A program made the translations under genes and the position numbers. The notes beneath the pieces were generated by a model. That model was not told the origin of the DNA and did not search any database. It saw nothing but the letters and a program-made list of their open reading frames with translations. A stretch of DNA of 53,292 bases from Bacteroidales bacterium (GTDB lineage: Bacteria > Bacteroidota > Bacteroidia > Bacteroidales > UBA1556). The stretch lies in the NCBI GenBank assembly GCA_023146135.1, contig JAGLCR010000040.1, forward strand, positions 1 through 53,292, in the 5' to 3' direction. Positions 27,155 to 35,365 of this stretch are shown piece after piece; the first letter of the stretch is position 1, and every line of letters begins with the position of its first letter.

Positions 27155-27715
27155 ATGAGCGAAATAAATATACAAAATCAGATAGATGGTCTTAATACTA
27201 AGATGGACCTTTTGCTCGAATATGTAAATGAGCAAAGGTTGAAATCAGAGACCATTGAAGACCTAATAGCCGATTTCTCAATTATTGGAAAGGATATGTA
27301 CGACTCTACAGTTGAGGAATTAGAGATTCAGCAAATTGAAATTGAGCCTGCCGAATTATCACATCTTGGAATTATATTTCTCAGAAATATAAAAACCTTT
27401 ATCACCCTTATGAATACTATGGAATCTGCCGTTGACTTGATGAAAGAGGTAGGGCCAATTGCCAATGAGGTAATTATTGATGTGAGTAAGAAACTCGGTG
27501 AATTTGAAGACAAAGGCTACTTCGATACAGCTAGAGACCTTATGGGTACTATGGATAATGCAGTGCGGGTTTATTCATCAATTGATTCAAACAATATTCC
27601 AGAATATAATCTCTGGAAAACCTTTAAAGAAATGAATTCGCCTGAGATGAAGAAAAGTCTCGGTTTTATGATGACATTTATGAAAGAATTTTCAAAAACA
27701 ACATTTAACAAATAA
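27155..27715 (+). CDS. DUF1641 domain protein
   Basis: A 186-residue all-helical, soluble protein with no signal peptide. The central part (IKTFITLMNTMESAVDLMKE, then VGPIANEVI) and the glycine-poor amphipathic helices around it match DUF1641, a family often found beside SQR-like and formate-dehydrogenase-like genes. It starts 10 bp after the SQR gene and 12 bp before the DsrC-like gene. No catalytic cysteine is present. A structural or membrane-docking role for the SQR complex is a guess; the molecular function is unknown. Confidence 0.8.
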   Translation: MSEINIQNQIDGLNTKMDLLLEYVNEQRLKSETIEDLIADFSIIGKDMYDSTVEELEIQQIEIEPAELSHLGIIFLRNIKTFITLMNTMESAVDLMKEVGPIANEVIIDVSKKLGEFEDKGYFDTARDLMGTMDNAVRVYSSIDSNNIPEYNLWKTFKEMNSPEMKKSLGFMMTFMKEFSKTTFNK

Positions 27716-27727
27716 AAACAAAATATT

Positions 27728-28039
27728 ATGACACAAATAACAATAGCAGGACAGTCAGTAGATTTAACAGATGAAGGATATCTAACTGACGCATCCCAAT
27801 GGAATAAAGAAGTTGCAGTGGAATTGGCCAAAACTGAGGGCTTTGAATTAGGTGACGACCATTTCAAAGTATTGGACTTTCTTAGAGATGCACATGCAAA
27901 AGGAGAAACACTAACAATTAGAAAAGTTGGTAAATCAGGAATTGTTGATATTAAAGGTTTATATAAGCTTTTTCCTGGTGGCCCATTGAAATTTTCTTCA
28001 AAATTTGCCGGTATTCCAAAACCAACTTCCTGTGTATAA
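27728..28039 (+). CDS. DsrC/TusE-family sulfur carrier
   Basis: A 103-residue protein of the DsrC/TusE/DsvC family, which carries persulfide sulfur on a C-terminal cysteine. The C-terminal arm AGIPKPTSCV has the conserved penultimate CysA (C102). The second cysteine of true DsrC, eleven residues earlier, is S91 (LKFSSKF). It should therefore act as a single-cysteine sulfurtransferase, like TusE, and not form the DsrC trisulfide of dissimilatory sulfite reductase. The core GYLTDASQWNKEVA is typical. Within the sulfide operon it may receive sulfur released by SQR through the DsrE-like protein. Confidence 0.9.
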   Translation: MTQITIAGQSVDLTDEGYLTDASQWNKEVAVELAKTEGFELGDDHFKVLDFLRDAHAKGETLTIRKVGKSGIVDIKGLYKLFPGGPLKFSSKFAGIPKPTSCV

Positions 28040-28072
28040 AATGTAATAATTAATAACAAAAAAACAATAACT

Positions 28073-28576
28073 ATGGATACAAATGAAAAGAAGCCTTTGC
28101 AGAAAGTATGTATTATTTGCGCAAAGGGAAGCCTCGAAGATGTGTATGCATCATTAGTAATGGCCAATGGAGCAGTAATGGAAGGAATCGAGTGTAAAGT
28201 ATTCTTTACTTTCTTTGGACTTGATGCTATCACTAAAAAACAAATGAAGAAACTACATACAGGTACTGTTGGAAATCCAGCCATGCGTATGCCTGGTGGA
28301 TTACCATTCCCAACACTTCTGGGAGCAATTCCAGGTGTTGAAGCAGGTGTTTCAGCCATGATGCGTAGTCAGATGGAAGCCCTAGATATTCCTAAAGTAG
28401 ATGAGTTTCTCGAAATGATTACCGCTGGAGGAGGTGAGATATATGCTTGCAAATTGGCAATGGATATGTTCAAACTTACTAAGGCTGACCTACATGAAGA
28501 AGTGCTTGATGTACTTACTATTGGGCAATTCTATGAACTAGCTGATGGAGATCGCACACAAATTATCTTTACTTAG
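28073..28576 (+). CDS. DsrE/DsrE2-like sulfur-relay protein
   Basis: A 167-residue DsrE-fold protein. The N-terminal strand KVCIICAKGSLEDVYASLVM and the later GGEIYACKLAMDMF place cysteines at C13, C16 and C126; C126 is in the position of the sulfur-binding cysteine of DsrE-type proteins. A glycine/proline-rich loop (MRMPGGLPFPTLLGAIPG) is typical of the DsrE2 group, whose members are often membrane-linked, but no strong membrane helix is seen here. It is the last gene of the sulfide operon, with a terminator 30 bp downstream. Probable role: persulfide transfer with the DsrC-like partner. Confidence 0.85.
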   Translation: MDTNEKKPLQKVCIICAKGSLEDVYASLVMANGAVMEGIECKVFFTFFGLDAITKKQMKKLHTGTVGNPAMRMPGGLPFPTLLGAIPGVEAGVSAMMRSQMEALDIPKVDEFLEMITAGGGEIYACKLAMDMFKLTKADLHEEVLDVLTIGQFYELADGDRTQIIFT

Positions 28577-28604
28577 AAATTTTTCACTCTCTTAATTTTA
28601 ATGT

Positions 28605-28643
28605 ATGGGCTGTCAGAGTAAATTCTTTGATAGCCCATTTTTA
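28605..28643 (+). terminator. Terminator of the sulfide operon
   Basis: ATGGGCTGTCA and TGATAGCCCAT form an 11-bp stem (one G-U pair) with a 12-nt loop, followed by TTTTTATT. It lies 29 nt after the DsrE-like stop codon. Confidence 0.85.
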
Positions 28644-28713
28644 TTATGAAATCATATGATTTCAATACTGTTTATATCATACTTAAGAATTACAATCAAT
28701 AAAAAGATTTTAC

Positions 28714-28721
28714 TATCTTTG
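28714..28721 (+). promoter_or_regulatory. fabG promoter -7 element
   Basis: TATCTTTG fits TAnnTTTG and lies 55 nt before the fabG start. The same element with its flanks recurs at 24784-24791 in the partial duplication, which supports its importance. Confidence 0.6.
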
Positions 28722-28775
28722 GCCATCATTTTTGATTAGGTAGAAATATTTTAACAATTATATAAAACATTAATA

Positions 28776-29522
28776 ATGGGATTATTAGACGGAAAAACAG
28801 CTTTGATAACAGGTGCAGCTCGAGGTATTGGAAAAGCAATTGCAATTAGTTTTGCAAAAGAAGGTGCCAATGTAGCAATTACTGATTTGGCTTTGGATGA
28901 CAATACAAAAGCAACTGAAGAAGAAATCGCTTCTCACGGAGTAAAAGGTAAAGCTTATGCATCGAATGCTGCTAAGTTCGAAGATGCAGAACAGTTAATT
29001 AAAGATGTTCATGCTGAATTTGGAAGTATCGATATTGTTGTAAACAATGCAGGTATTACTAAAGATAATTTACTAATGCGTATGACAGAGGCTGATTGGG
29101 ATGCTGTGATTGCAGTCAATCTTAAATCGGTTTTTAACATGACTAAAGCAGTGCAACGCATTATGCTTAAGCAACGTAGCGGTTCTATTATTAATATGAG
29201 TTCGGTAGTTGGTATTGAAGGAAATGCAGGCCAGTCAAATTACTCTGCTTCAAAAGCTGGTTTAATTGGTTTTACCAAGTCAATTGCTCAGGAATTAGGT
29301 TCTCGTAGTATTCGTGTAAATGCGGTGGCTCCTGGTTTTATTGCTACAGCAATGACGGATAAACTACCTGAGGATATACGTAAAACATGGGTGCAAACTA
29401 TTCCTTTACGCCGTGAAGGACAAGCCGATGATGTGGCCAATGTATGTCTTTTCTTAGGGTCTGATTTATCCAGCTATGTTACTGGACAAGTTATCAGTGT
29501 TTGTGGTGGAATGCACACCTAA
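28776..29522 (+). CDS. fabG: 3-oxoacyl-ACP reductase FabG
   Basis: A 248-residue classical short-chain dehydrogenase that reduces 3-oxoacyl-ACP with NADPH in fatty-acid elongation. The cofactor motif TGAARGIGKAIA is at 12-23, NNAGITKDNLLMRM at ~88-101, and catalytic Y156 and K160 lie in YSASKAG, with a serine in MSSVVG. The C-terminus GQVISVCGGMHT is FabG-like. It stands alone between two terminators with its own promoter, away from acpP/fabF, so a specialised SDR of similar sequence cannot be fully excluded. Confidence 0.92.
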   Translation: MGLLDGKTALITGAARGIGKAIAISFAKEGANVAITDLALDDNTKATEEEIASHGVKGKAYASNAAKFEDAEQLIKDVHAEFGSIDIVVNNAGITKDNLLMRMTEADWDAVIAVNLKSVFNMTKAVQRIMLKQRSGSIINMSSVVGIEGNAGQSNYSASKAGLIGFTKSIAQELGSRSIRVNAVAPGFIATAMTDKLPEDIRKTWVQTIPLRREGQADDVANVCLFLGSDLSSYVTGQVISVCGGMHT

Positions 29523-29553
29523 TATTCAATGAATTTTAGATATTTAATATATT

Positions 29554-29585
29554 AAAGCAGTTCGTGTAAAGGACTGCTTTTGCTT
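29554..29585 (+). terminator. fabG terminator
   Basis: AAAGCAGTTC and GGACTGCTTT pair over ten positions (one G-U) with a 7-nt loop, followed by TTGCTTT. It lies 31 nt after the fabG stop. Confidence 0.75.
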
Positions 29586-29600
29586 TAATACCAAATTATT

Positions 29601-30656
29601 ATGGACTTTTTGAATCAAAAATTTTACTATAATACTTTCTTTGATTGGTTAATTGCAGCTGCGATTATTCTAGCAACCGTAGTTATTGCTAAGTTAGTTT
29701 ATTGGGTTTTGCGAACTGTCATTAAAAAGTTAACTCAAAAAACAAAATCTACTTTAGACGATATTTTACTAGAAAGTTTACAGCAGCCTGTTGTTTTTGG
29801 AATGGCAGTATTTGGAATTTGGTTTGCTTTTGACAATTTGCATTTTCCAAACGACATTAAGGAATATATAGATAAAGCCTATTTCTTTCTGATTATCATA
29901 AATTTTACTTGGGTAATTGCCCGTGTGGTTGCTGGTTTAATAGAAGAGTATATCGTGCCAGTAGTGAAAAAATCTGAAAGTGATTTGGATGATCAACTTC
30001 TTCCGGTAATTCGCAAAACACTAAAGATATTAATATGGACTTTGGGTGTAATTATCGCATTGAATAATGTTGGATTCAACGTAGGTGCTGTTCTTGCTGG
30101 AATGGGTATTGGCGGCTTGGCATTAGCTATGGCAGCAAAAGATACTGTTTCGAATCTGTTCGGTGGTATTATGATTTTTACTGATAAGCCTTTCATAATT
30201 CGCGACCGTGTTCAAATTGAAGGTTATGACGGTACTGTTGAGGAAATAGGTGTTAGAAGTACTAGACTAAGAACGCTTGCAGGTCGTATTATCACTATTC
30301 CAAATGCTAAATTTACAGATGGAATTGTGGAAAATGTGAGTTCAGAACCCACTCGTAAAGTTTCATTAAACTTGGGTTTGACCTATGATACGCCCCATGA
30401 AAAAATGGAATTGGCAATGAAGATTCTGAGTGAAATAAATGAATCTAATCCACATGTAAGAGAAAACCCAATTATCAGTTTTAATGCCTTTGGCGATTTT
30501 TCATTGGGTATCCTATTTATTTATTATATCCTTAAGGGTGAGGATATATTAGGTGTACAAACAGAGATGAATATGGAAATTCTTAAGCAGTTTAATGCCA
30601 ATGGATTAGAATTTGCATTCCCAACACAAACTATACAAGCCCAGATACTGAAGTAG
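29601..30656 (+). CDS. MscS-family mechanosensitive ion channel
   Basis: A 351-residue inner-membrane channel that opens under membrane tension on osmotic downshock. The N-terminal half has about four hydrophobic helices (WLIAAAIILATVVIAKLVYW; VVFGMAVFGIWFAF; YFFLIIINFTWVIARVVAG; LIWTLGVIIALNNVG). The pore helix GAVLAGMGIGGLALAMAAKD, then TVSNLFGG, carries the Gly/Ala packing pattern of MscS TM3. The beta domain (IIRDRVQIEGYDGTVEEIGV) and the C-terminal vestibule follow. Longer than E. coli MscS (286) because of extra N-terminal helices. The stop codon is followed immediately by the 24-bp tandem repeat. Confidence 0.9.
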   Translation: MDFLNQKFYYNTFFDWLIAAAIILATVVIAKLVYWVLRTVIKKLTQKTKSTLDDILLESLQQPVVFGMAVFGIWFAFDNLHFPNDIKEYIDKAYFFLIIINFTWVIARVVAGLIEEYIVPVVKKSESDLDDQLLPVIRKTLKILIWTLGVIIALNNVGFNVGAVLAGMGIGGLALAMAAKDTVSNLFGGIMIFTDKPFIIRDRVQIEGYDGTVEEIGVRSTRLRTLAGRIITIPNAKFTDGIVENVSSEPTRKVSLNLGLTYDTPHEKMELAMKILSEINESNPHVRENPIISFNAFGDFSLGILFIYYILKGEDILGVQTEMNMEILKQFNANGLEFAFPTQTIQAQILK

Positions 30657-30784
30657 CACTTCGACTTAGCTCAGTGACCACACTTCGACTTAGTTCAGTG
30701 ACCACACTTTGACTTAGCTCAGTGACCACACTTCGGTTTAGCTCAGTGACCACACTTCGGCTTAGCTCAGTGACCGCACTTCGG
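30657..30784. repeat. 24-bp tandem repeat, five copies plus a partial sixth
   Basis: Five units of CACTTCGACTTAGCTCAGTG+ACCA start at 30657, 30681, 30705, 30729 and 30753, and a truncated unit follows at 30777. Copies differ at one to four positions (TTCGAC / TTTGAC / TTCGGT / TTCGGC). The array begins at the base after the mscS stop codon. The core CTTCGACTnnGCTCAGT recalls short dispersed intergenic repeats of several bacterial groups. Adjacent units, with no spacers, rule out a CRISPR. Confidence 0.95.
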
Positions 30785-30837
30785 TAATCAATATAAAAAA
30801 GCTAATAAAAGTATATTAAGTTATAAAAAGTGAATTA

Positions 30838-31677
30838 ATGAAAATACATAAAATAGAAGCTGAAGTTTGGAAACTAGATGGTGGAGCCATGTTTGGCTTG
30901 GTTCCAAAAACTATTTGGGGGAAACAATACCCTGCTGATGAGAACAATTTAATCCACATGAGCACTCGACTTATGTTGATTGAAACAGATGAAGGTCGTA
31001 AAGTGCTTGTGGATACAGGAATGGGAGATAAAAGAGGGGAGAAGTACTATAAGTATAAGTATATTATTGATTCCATAAGCTTAGAAGACGCACTGAAAAA
31101 TAAGGGCTTCAAGGTGGAAGATATTACTGATGTTGTATTAACGCATTTGCACGATGACCATGTTGGTGGAGCAGTAAAAATGAATAATTCGGCTTTTGAA
31201 TTGGTGTTTCCAAATGCAAAATATTGGTTATCAGAAGATCAGTATAATTGGGCAATAAAACCTAATAAACGTGAAGCAGGTACTTATTTCCCCGATAATT
31301 TTCTGCCAATCAAGGAGGCAGGAAAACTTGAGTTGGTAAAGAAAAACGGAATCTATATTCTTGGAATCGAATTTCGAATTTATGATGGTCATACGAAAGG
31401 ACAAATACTGCCTATGGTAGATATTGATGGTAAAACCTTTGTTTTTATGGCCGACTTTATTCCTTTTGTAGCATCAATTCCATTGCCTTATGTGGCATCA
31501 GTTGATGTGCAGCCCTTGATTACTATGACAGAAAAAGAAGCCTTTTTGAATGAGGCGGCGGATAAAAATTACTATCTGTTTTTCGAGCATGATTTCTATA
31601 ATGAAGTATGTACAGTAGAACATAGTTTTAAACGTGTTGCATTAAAAAAAGCTTATAGACTTAACGAACTAGTCTAG
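30838..31677 (+). CDS. MBL-fold metallo-hydrolase
   Basis: A 279-residue metallo-beta-lactamase-fold hydrolase. The metal motif THLHDDHVGG gives H103, H105, D107 and H108; further ligands probably come from the conserved His in YDGHTKGQ, the Asp in FMADFIPF and the His in FFEHDFYNE. DTGMGDKRGEKY is the usual strand before the metal site. No signal peptide, so cytoplasmic. Family members include lactonases and other esterases; the substrate cannot be told. It stands alone between the tandem repeat and an ABC transporter. Confidence 0.85.
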   Translation: MKIHKIEAEVWKLDGGAMFGLVPKTIWGKQYPADENNLIHMSTRLMLIETDEGRKVLVDTGMGDKRGEKYYKYKYIIDSISLEDALKNKGFKVEDITDVVLTHLHDDHVGGAVKMNNSAFELVFPNAKYWLSEDQYNWAIKPNKREAGTYFPDNFLPIKEAGKLELVKKNGIYILGIEFRIYDGHTKGQILPMVDIDGKTFVFMADFIPFVASIPLPYVASVDVQPLITMTEKEAFLNEAADKNYYLFFEHDFYNEVCTVEHSFKRVALKKAYRLNELV

Positions 31678-31729
31678 GTACAATATTGTAAAGAAATTAA
31701 AGTTAGTTAATTACACCAAATCTCTGAAT

Positions 31730-32620
31730 ATGACAACCGTATTAAAAGTCAATAATCTAAGTAAAAGCTACGGCAGCTTATGGGCAGTAAACAAACTTAG
31801 CTTTGAAGTAAAAAAAGGTAGCGTATATGGAATTCTAGGACCAAATGGGAGCGGAAAAACTACTACTTTGGGAATGCTTGTATCTGCAATTAATCCTTCA
31901 CATGGGTCATTTGAATGGTTTGGAAAACAGGCGTCTGCAAATACAAGAAAAGGAATTGGAATTTTTCTGGAAAAGCCTAATTTTTATGACTACTTATCAG
32001 CAGAGAATAACCTTAAGATTGTTGCTGATATCCGTGAATTAGATTACTCATTAGTTGAGTCGGCTCTTAAAACTGTAAGTCTTTGGGAGCGTAGGGATAG
32101 TAAATTCAAAACCTTTTCATTGGGAATGAAACAGCGCTTAGCCATTGCTTCGGCCATTATGGGAGATCCTGAAATGCTTGTTTTAGATGAGCCAACAAAT
32201 GGCTTGGATCCAGAAGGTATTGCTGAAGTTCGTGACCTAATTCTTAGGTTGGCTGATGAAGGTAAAACTATTATTTTGGCTAGTCATCTTTTGGATGAGG
32301 TGCAAAAGGTTTGCACGAATTTGTTGGTGTTAAAGTCTGGTGTTAAGATTTACGATGGAAGCATTGATGATATTTCACAAACAAACGACCAAATTGAGAT
32401 AAGCGCTGAAGATAATCAGGCCCTATTGGATGCTTTGCAGAGCTACCCTGATATTGTCGATTGTAAACTGGAGGGAAATATTATTATTGGTAAGTTGCAC
32501 AATAATAGTAAATCTTCTACACTAAATACATTCTTGCATCAAAAAGGAATTGCACTTAAGCACTTGCAAGTACGCAAAGCTAGTTTAGAAGCACAAGTTC
32601 TTAACCTATTAAAAAACTAA
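31730..32620 (+). CDS. ABC transporter ATP-binding protein
   Basis: A 296-residue ABC ATPase with Walker [10 protein letters not shown] (37-45), signature LGMKQ (131-135), Walker B and glutamate in [15 protein letters not shown] (D153, E154), and the H-loop in ILASHLLDE. The C-terminal ~80 residues form the extension seen in drug/bacitracin-type exporters (DUF4162-like). It shares one base with the permease gene downstream (TAATG), so both subunits are translationally coupled. Transported substrate unknown; an ABC-2 type exporter is likely. Confidence 0.92.
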   Translation: MTTVLKVNNLSKSYGSLWAVNKLSFEVKKGSVYGILGPNGSGKTTTLGMLVSAINPSHGSFEWFGKQASANTRKGIGIFLEKPNFYDYLSAENNLKIVADIRELDYSLVESALKTVSLWERRDSKFKTFSLGMKQRLAIASAIMGDPEMLVLDEPTNGLDPEGIAEVRDLILRLADEGKTIILASHLLDEVQKVCTNLLVLKSGVKIYDGSIDDISQTNDQIEISAEDNQALLDALQSYPDIVDCKLEGNIIIGKLHNNSKSSTLNTFLHQKGIALKHLQVRKASLEAQVLNLLKN

Positions 32621-33438
32621 TGATTATGAAAAGACTATTTAAAATAGAGCTACGTAAGATTATTCATAATCGAATTTTTTGGATTACACTAAGTGGGTAT
32701 ATCCTTACTTTATTGATGATCCTCTTGGGTATGCAACGACAATTATCCAAAATTAATAAAGGTTTGTCCGAAGGCTCCAACAATTTTATCCCCTTGCTTC
32801 CAACTGAAATATATAGCTTTCCGCATGTATGGCATAATTTAGCTTATATCGCTAGTTTCTTAATGATATTTCTAGCTGTGGTGATGGTAATACTAGTAAC
32901 TAATGAGTTTACATATAATACAATGCGACAAAATTTAATCAATGGAATGAGTCGTTTCGAATTGGTGCTTTCCAAGTTTGTAGATGCAATTATGCTTGCT
33001 TCAATCGCTACTATTTTCATTTTCATCTTTGGTTTAATAGCTGGTTTTACTACAAGTACAAACCTTGAGTTTGCTGATATTTTCAGCAAGCTACCTTATA
33101 TTGGAGCCTATTTTATAATGATTCTAGGTTTCCTGACTTTTGCTATGATGTTGGCCTTTTTAATAAAAAAACCAGCCTTAGTTTTAGGAGCATTATTACT
33201 ATATAATTATATTATCGAACCTTTGAGTGCATGGAAATTTAATGAATCTATTGGCAGCTATTTGCCACTTAAATCCTTAAATATGCTGGTTGAAGTTCCT
33301 GATATTGCTTTATTTTCTTTCTTTGGTGCAGGGCCAGTTTATAATGGAATTCAGTTTACTTATGTTGCTTTAGGAATATTTTACACAGCTGCATTCTTTG
33401 GTATTTCCTACTATATTATAAATAGAAAAGATTTATAA
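32620..33438 (+). CDS. ABC-2 type transporter permease
   Basis: A 272-residue integral membrane protein with about six hydrophobic helices. It opens with the cytoplasmic amphipathic stretch MKRLFKIELRKIIHNRIFWI, and continues with segments such as ASFLMIFLAVVMVILVT, NTMRQNLINGMSRFELVLSK (the typical coupling region before TM3) and LGALLLYNYIIEPLSA. Start at 32620 overlaps the ATPase stop; an ATG at 32626 is an equally good start (MKRLFK). Partner of the preceding ATPase; exporter substrate unknown. Confidence 0.88.
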   Translation: MIMKRLFKIELRKIIHNRIFWITLSGYILTLLMILLGMQRQLSKINKGLSEGSNNFIPLLPTEIYSFPHVWHNLAYIASFLMIFLAVVMVILVTNEFTYNTMRQNLINGMSRFELVLSKFVDAIMLASIATIFIFIFGLIAGFTTSTNLEFADIFSKLPYIGAYFIMILGFLTFAMMLAFLIKKPALVLGALLLYNYIIEPLSAWKFNESIGSYLPLKSLNMLVEVPDIALFSFFGAGPVYNGIQFTYVALGIFYTAAFFGISYYIINRKDL

Positions 33439-33506
33439 AATTATGGGGTTATACTCAAACCTATTACAATTATATTTGCCAATAATTAACTAACAAAAAT
33501 ACTATT

Positions 33507-33965
33507 ATGATTCAAAGAGTTCAAAGTGTATATTTATTCCTAGTCTTTGTTGTGGCTGTTATACTAATCTTTTTCCCATTGGCTACCTTTAATATGGGAG
33601 AGCATATTTTTCAGATGAATATTATGAGTTTTGATGGTGCTGATAATCTTGATATTGAACTGCCCAATATAATAGCAATAGCAGTATTGACTGCATTGCT
33701 TGGTTTATTGGCATTGTTTACCATTTTTCAGTTCAAGAATCGTAAGTTACAAATGAAACTTAACATGCTTAATATGCTTATTAATTTTGGTTTGTTAGGT
33801 GCTATTTTCTATTATTCTGATTCTATCGCTAATGGATTAGACATTAAGGCAGAATATGATATAGCTTCTTATTTCCCTGTAGTTAGTGTGCTTCTATTAA
33901 TACTTGCAAACCGTAATATTAGAGCCGATGAAAAGCTTATTCGTCAATCAGAGCGATTACGATAA
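33507..33965 (+). CDS. DUF4293 membrane protein
   Basis: A 152-residue protein with four predicted membrane helices and the N-terminus MIQRVQSVYLFLVFVVAVIL, characteristic of the Bacteroidota family DUF4293. The second helix pair reads IAIAVLTALLGLLALFTIFQ and MLINFGLLGAIFYYSDS. The C-terminus is basic (RADEKLIRQSERLR). No function is known for this family. It is followed by a strong terminator. Confidence 0.8.
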   Translation: MIQRVQSVYLFLVFVVAVILIFFPLATFNMGEHIFQMNIMSFDGADNLDIELPNIIAIAVLTALLGLLALFTIFQFKNRKLQMKLNMLNMLINFGLLGAIFYYSDSIANGLDIKAEYDIASYFPVVSVLLLILANRNIRADEKLIRQSERLR

Positions 33966-33984
33966 ACAGCTAGCTAATTAATAG

Positions 33985-34030
33985 AAAAAGCCACTAATTT
34001 GCGACTTGAATCGCAAATTAGTGGCTTTTT
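33985..34030. terminator. Bidirectional terminator
   Basis: AAAAAGCCACTAATTTGCGA and its perfect complement at 34011-34030 form a 20-bp stem with a 6-nt loop, with A-run and T-run on the two sides. It lies between the convergent DUF4293 and TonB-like genes and can serve both. Confidence 0.9.
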
Positions 34031-34046
34031 TAATGCTTAAAAATCT

Positions 34047-34577
34047 TTAATAATTAATAATAATAATTCCTTCAACACTTAAGGGGTCCGTCATTACGGT
34101 ATTAAATCGAGCAGCCTTAGCTACAGTCATCGCTTTGGTTAATAGATATTTGTCGGTAGTTGTACTTCCAATATACCCAGGCTCGGCAGAGGTAACATTT
34201 CCATATCTATCAATGGTTATCTTTACTACAACACGGCCTTTTTTCTCAGTGGCATTTGAAACAGGAGGGATGCTAATCATTTTACGAGCACGAATTTGAT
34301 ATTGAATAATATGTGTACCTGATTTTACACTTATAGTTTCGGCCTTCTCAGTTAATTTTCCATCATATTCTACATGTTGAGCAAAATATATTGAAGTAAC
34401 TTCAATCAATGGAATCTTTTGCATCATCATATCAATGTATACTTCCAAAGTGTCATTATTCAAAGCATTAACTACGCATTCAACTTTTTTACCCGACTTA
34501 AGAATTACAAAATGTTGACCTATTGCAGTAGAAGTAATAAAGAAAAATAGGATGATAATTGATATATTTTTAGCCAT
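34047..34577 (-). CDS. Periplasmic protein with TonB-like C-terminal domain
   Basis: A 176-residue exported protein with signal peptide MAKNISIIILFFFITSTAIG, cleaved before QHF. The first part (FVILKSGKKVECVVNALNND) is a small beta domain of a kind common in Bacteroidota. The last ~75 residues (GRVVVKITIDRYGNVTSAEP, then a TTTTDKYLLTKAMTVAKAARF stretch) match the TonB C-terminal family. It lacks the N-terminal membrane anchor and proline-rich region of a working TonB, so energy transduction is unlikely. Function unknown. Confidence 0.75.
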   Translation of the reverse strand: MAKNISIIILFFFITSTAIGQHFVILKSGKKVECVVNALNNDTLEVYIDMMMQKIPLIEVTSIYFAQHVEYDGKLTEKAETISVKSGTHIIQYQIRARKMISIPPVSNATEKKGRVVVKITIDRYGNVTSAEPGYIGSTTTDKYLLTKAMTVAKAARFNTVMTDPLSVEGIIIINY

Positions 34578-34694
34578 AATACAGTCTTGTTAGTTATTAT
34601 TATTGCTTAGTTTCAACAGCCAAGATACTTTGTTTCAAATGCTAATATATGTTAGTAATACAAAAGAAATGAACAATTCCTACTTAATAAGCTA

Positions 34695-34702
34695 TATATT
34701 TG
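34695..34702 (+). promoter_or_regulatory. Promoter -7 element of the pterin/PAH operon
   Basis: TATATTTG matches TAnnTTTG and lies 28 nt before the nitroreductase start, the first gene of the operon. No clear -33 TTG is seen at the ideal distance. Confidence 0.5.
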
Positions 34703-34729
34703 TAAGGAAACCAAAAAAAATAACATTAT

Positions 34730-35362
34730 ATGACAATGATAATTGACGCACTAGAGTGGCGATATGCAACAAAAATATTTGACAAAACAAAAAAACTCAA
34801 ATCAAATCAACTAGTTGAACTTGAAAAGATAGTGCAGCTTTCTGCATCATCATTTGGCTTACAGCCTTATAAAGTGCTTATTATTTCAAATCAGGAATTG
34901 AAAGACAAACTAAAATCAGCTTCTTTCGGGCAATTACAAATAAGTGATGCCTCTCATTTATTTTTGTTTTGCAGTATGATTGACTTTAACAAGAATGATG
35001 TGGATGCATTTGTGGATCTTAATGTAAAAACTACTGGAAATACAAAAGATAGCTTTAAGATGTATCATGAAATGATGGATATGAAGATTGGAAGTATGAA
35101 CACGGAGGAAAATGCATCTTGGGCAGCTCGTCAGAGTTATATTGCTTTAGGAAATCTTTTAACCGCTGCTGCTGAAATGAAAATTGATATTTGTCCAATT
35201 GAGGGTTTCGTTCCTCAATCATATTCAGAGATATTAAATCTTAATGAAATGGGCTTAAAGCCTATTGTGATAGCGGCTATTGGTTTTAGATCTGATGAAG
35301 ACAAGTATCAACATTCTCCAAAAGTGCGCAAGAGTACTCAAGACCTATTTATACATATTTAG
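34730..35362 (+). CDS. Nitroreductase-family FMN oxidoreductase (NfsB/dihydropteridine reductase type)
   Basis: A 210-residue FMN-dependent NAD(P)H oxidoreductase. The N-terminus IIDALEWRYATKIFDKTKKL is the NfsB signature; LSASSFGLQPYKVLII and AARQSYIALGNLLTAAAEMK (FMN and dimer region) and CPIEGFVPQSYSEIL follow. E. coli NfsB is known to show dihydropteridine reductase activity. As the first gene of a cluster with PTPS, phenylalanine hydroxylase and a sepiapterin-reductase-like SDR, recycling of the oxidised pterin cofactor is a plausible job. Start could also be the ATG at 34736. Confidence 0.88.
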   Translation: MTMIIDALEWRYATKIFDKTKKLKSNQLVELEKIVQLSASSFGLQPYKVLIISNQELKDKLKSASFGQLQISDASHLFLFCSMIDFNKNDVDAFVDLNVKTTGNTKDSFKMYHEMMDMKIGSMNTEENASWAARQSYIALGNLLTAAAEMKIDICPIEGFVPQSYSEILNLNEMGLKPIVIAAIGFRSDEDKYQHSPKVRKSTQDLFIHI

Positions 35363-35365
35363 TTT

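Noticed and set aside
27571-28359. 262-codon minus-strand frame across the sulfide operon
   Set aside because: It runs opposite to three well-supported genes (DUF1641, DsrC-like, DsrE-like) and has no recognisable features.
27728-28576. Dissimilatory sulfite reductase pathway
   Set aside because: The DsrC-like protein lacks the second cysteine and no dsrAB, dsrMK or tus genes are present in the window.
30657-30784. Possible CRISPR array
   Set aside because: Units are directly adjacent with no unique spacers and no cas genes are nearby.
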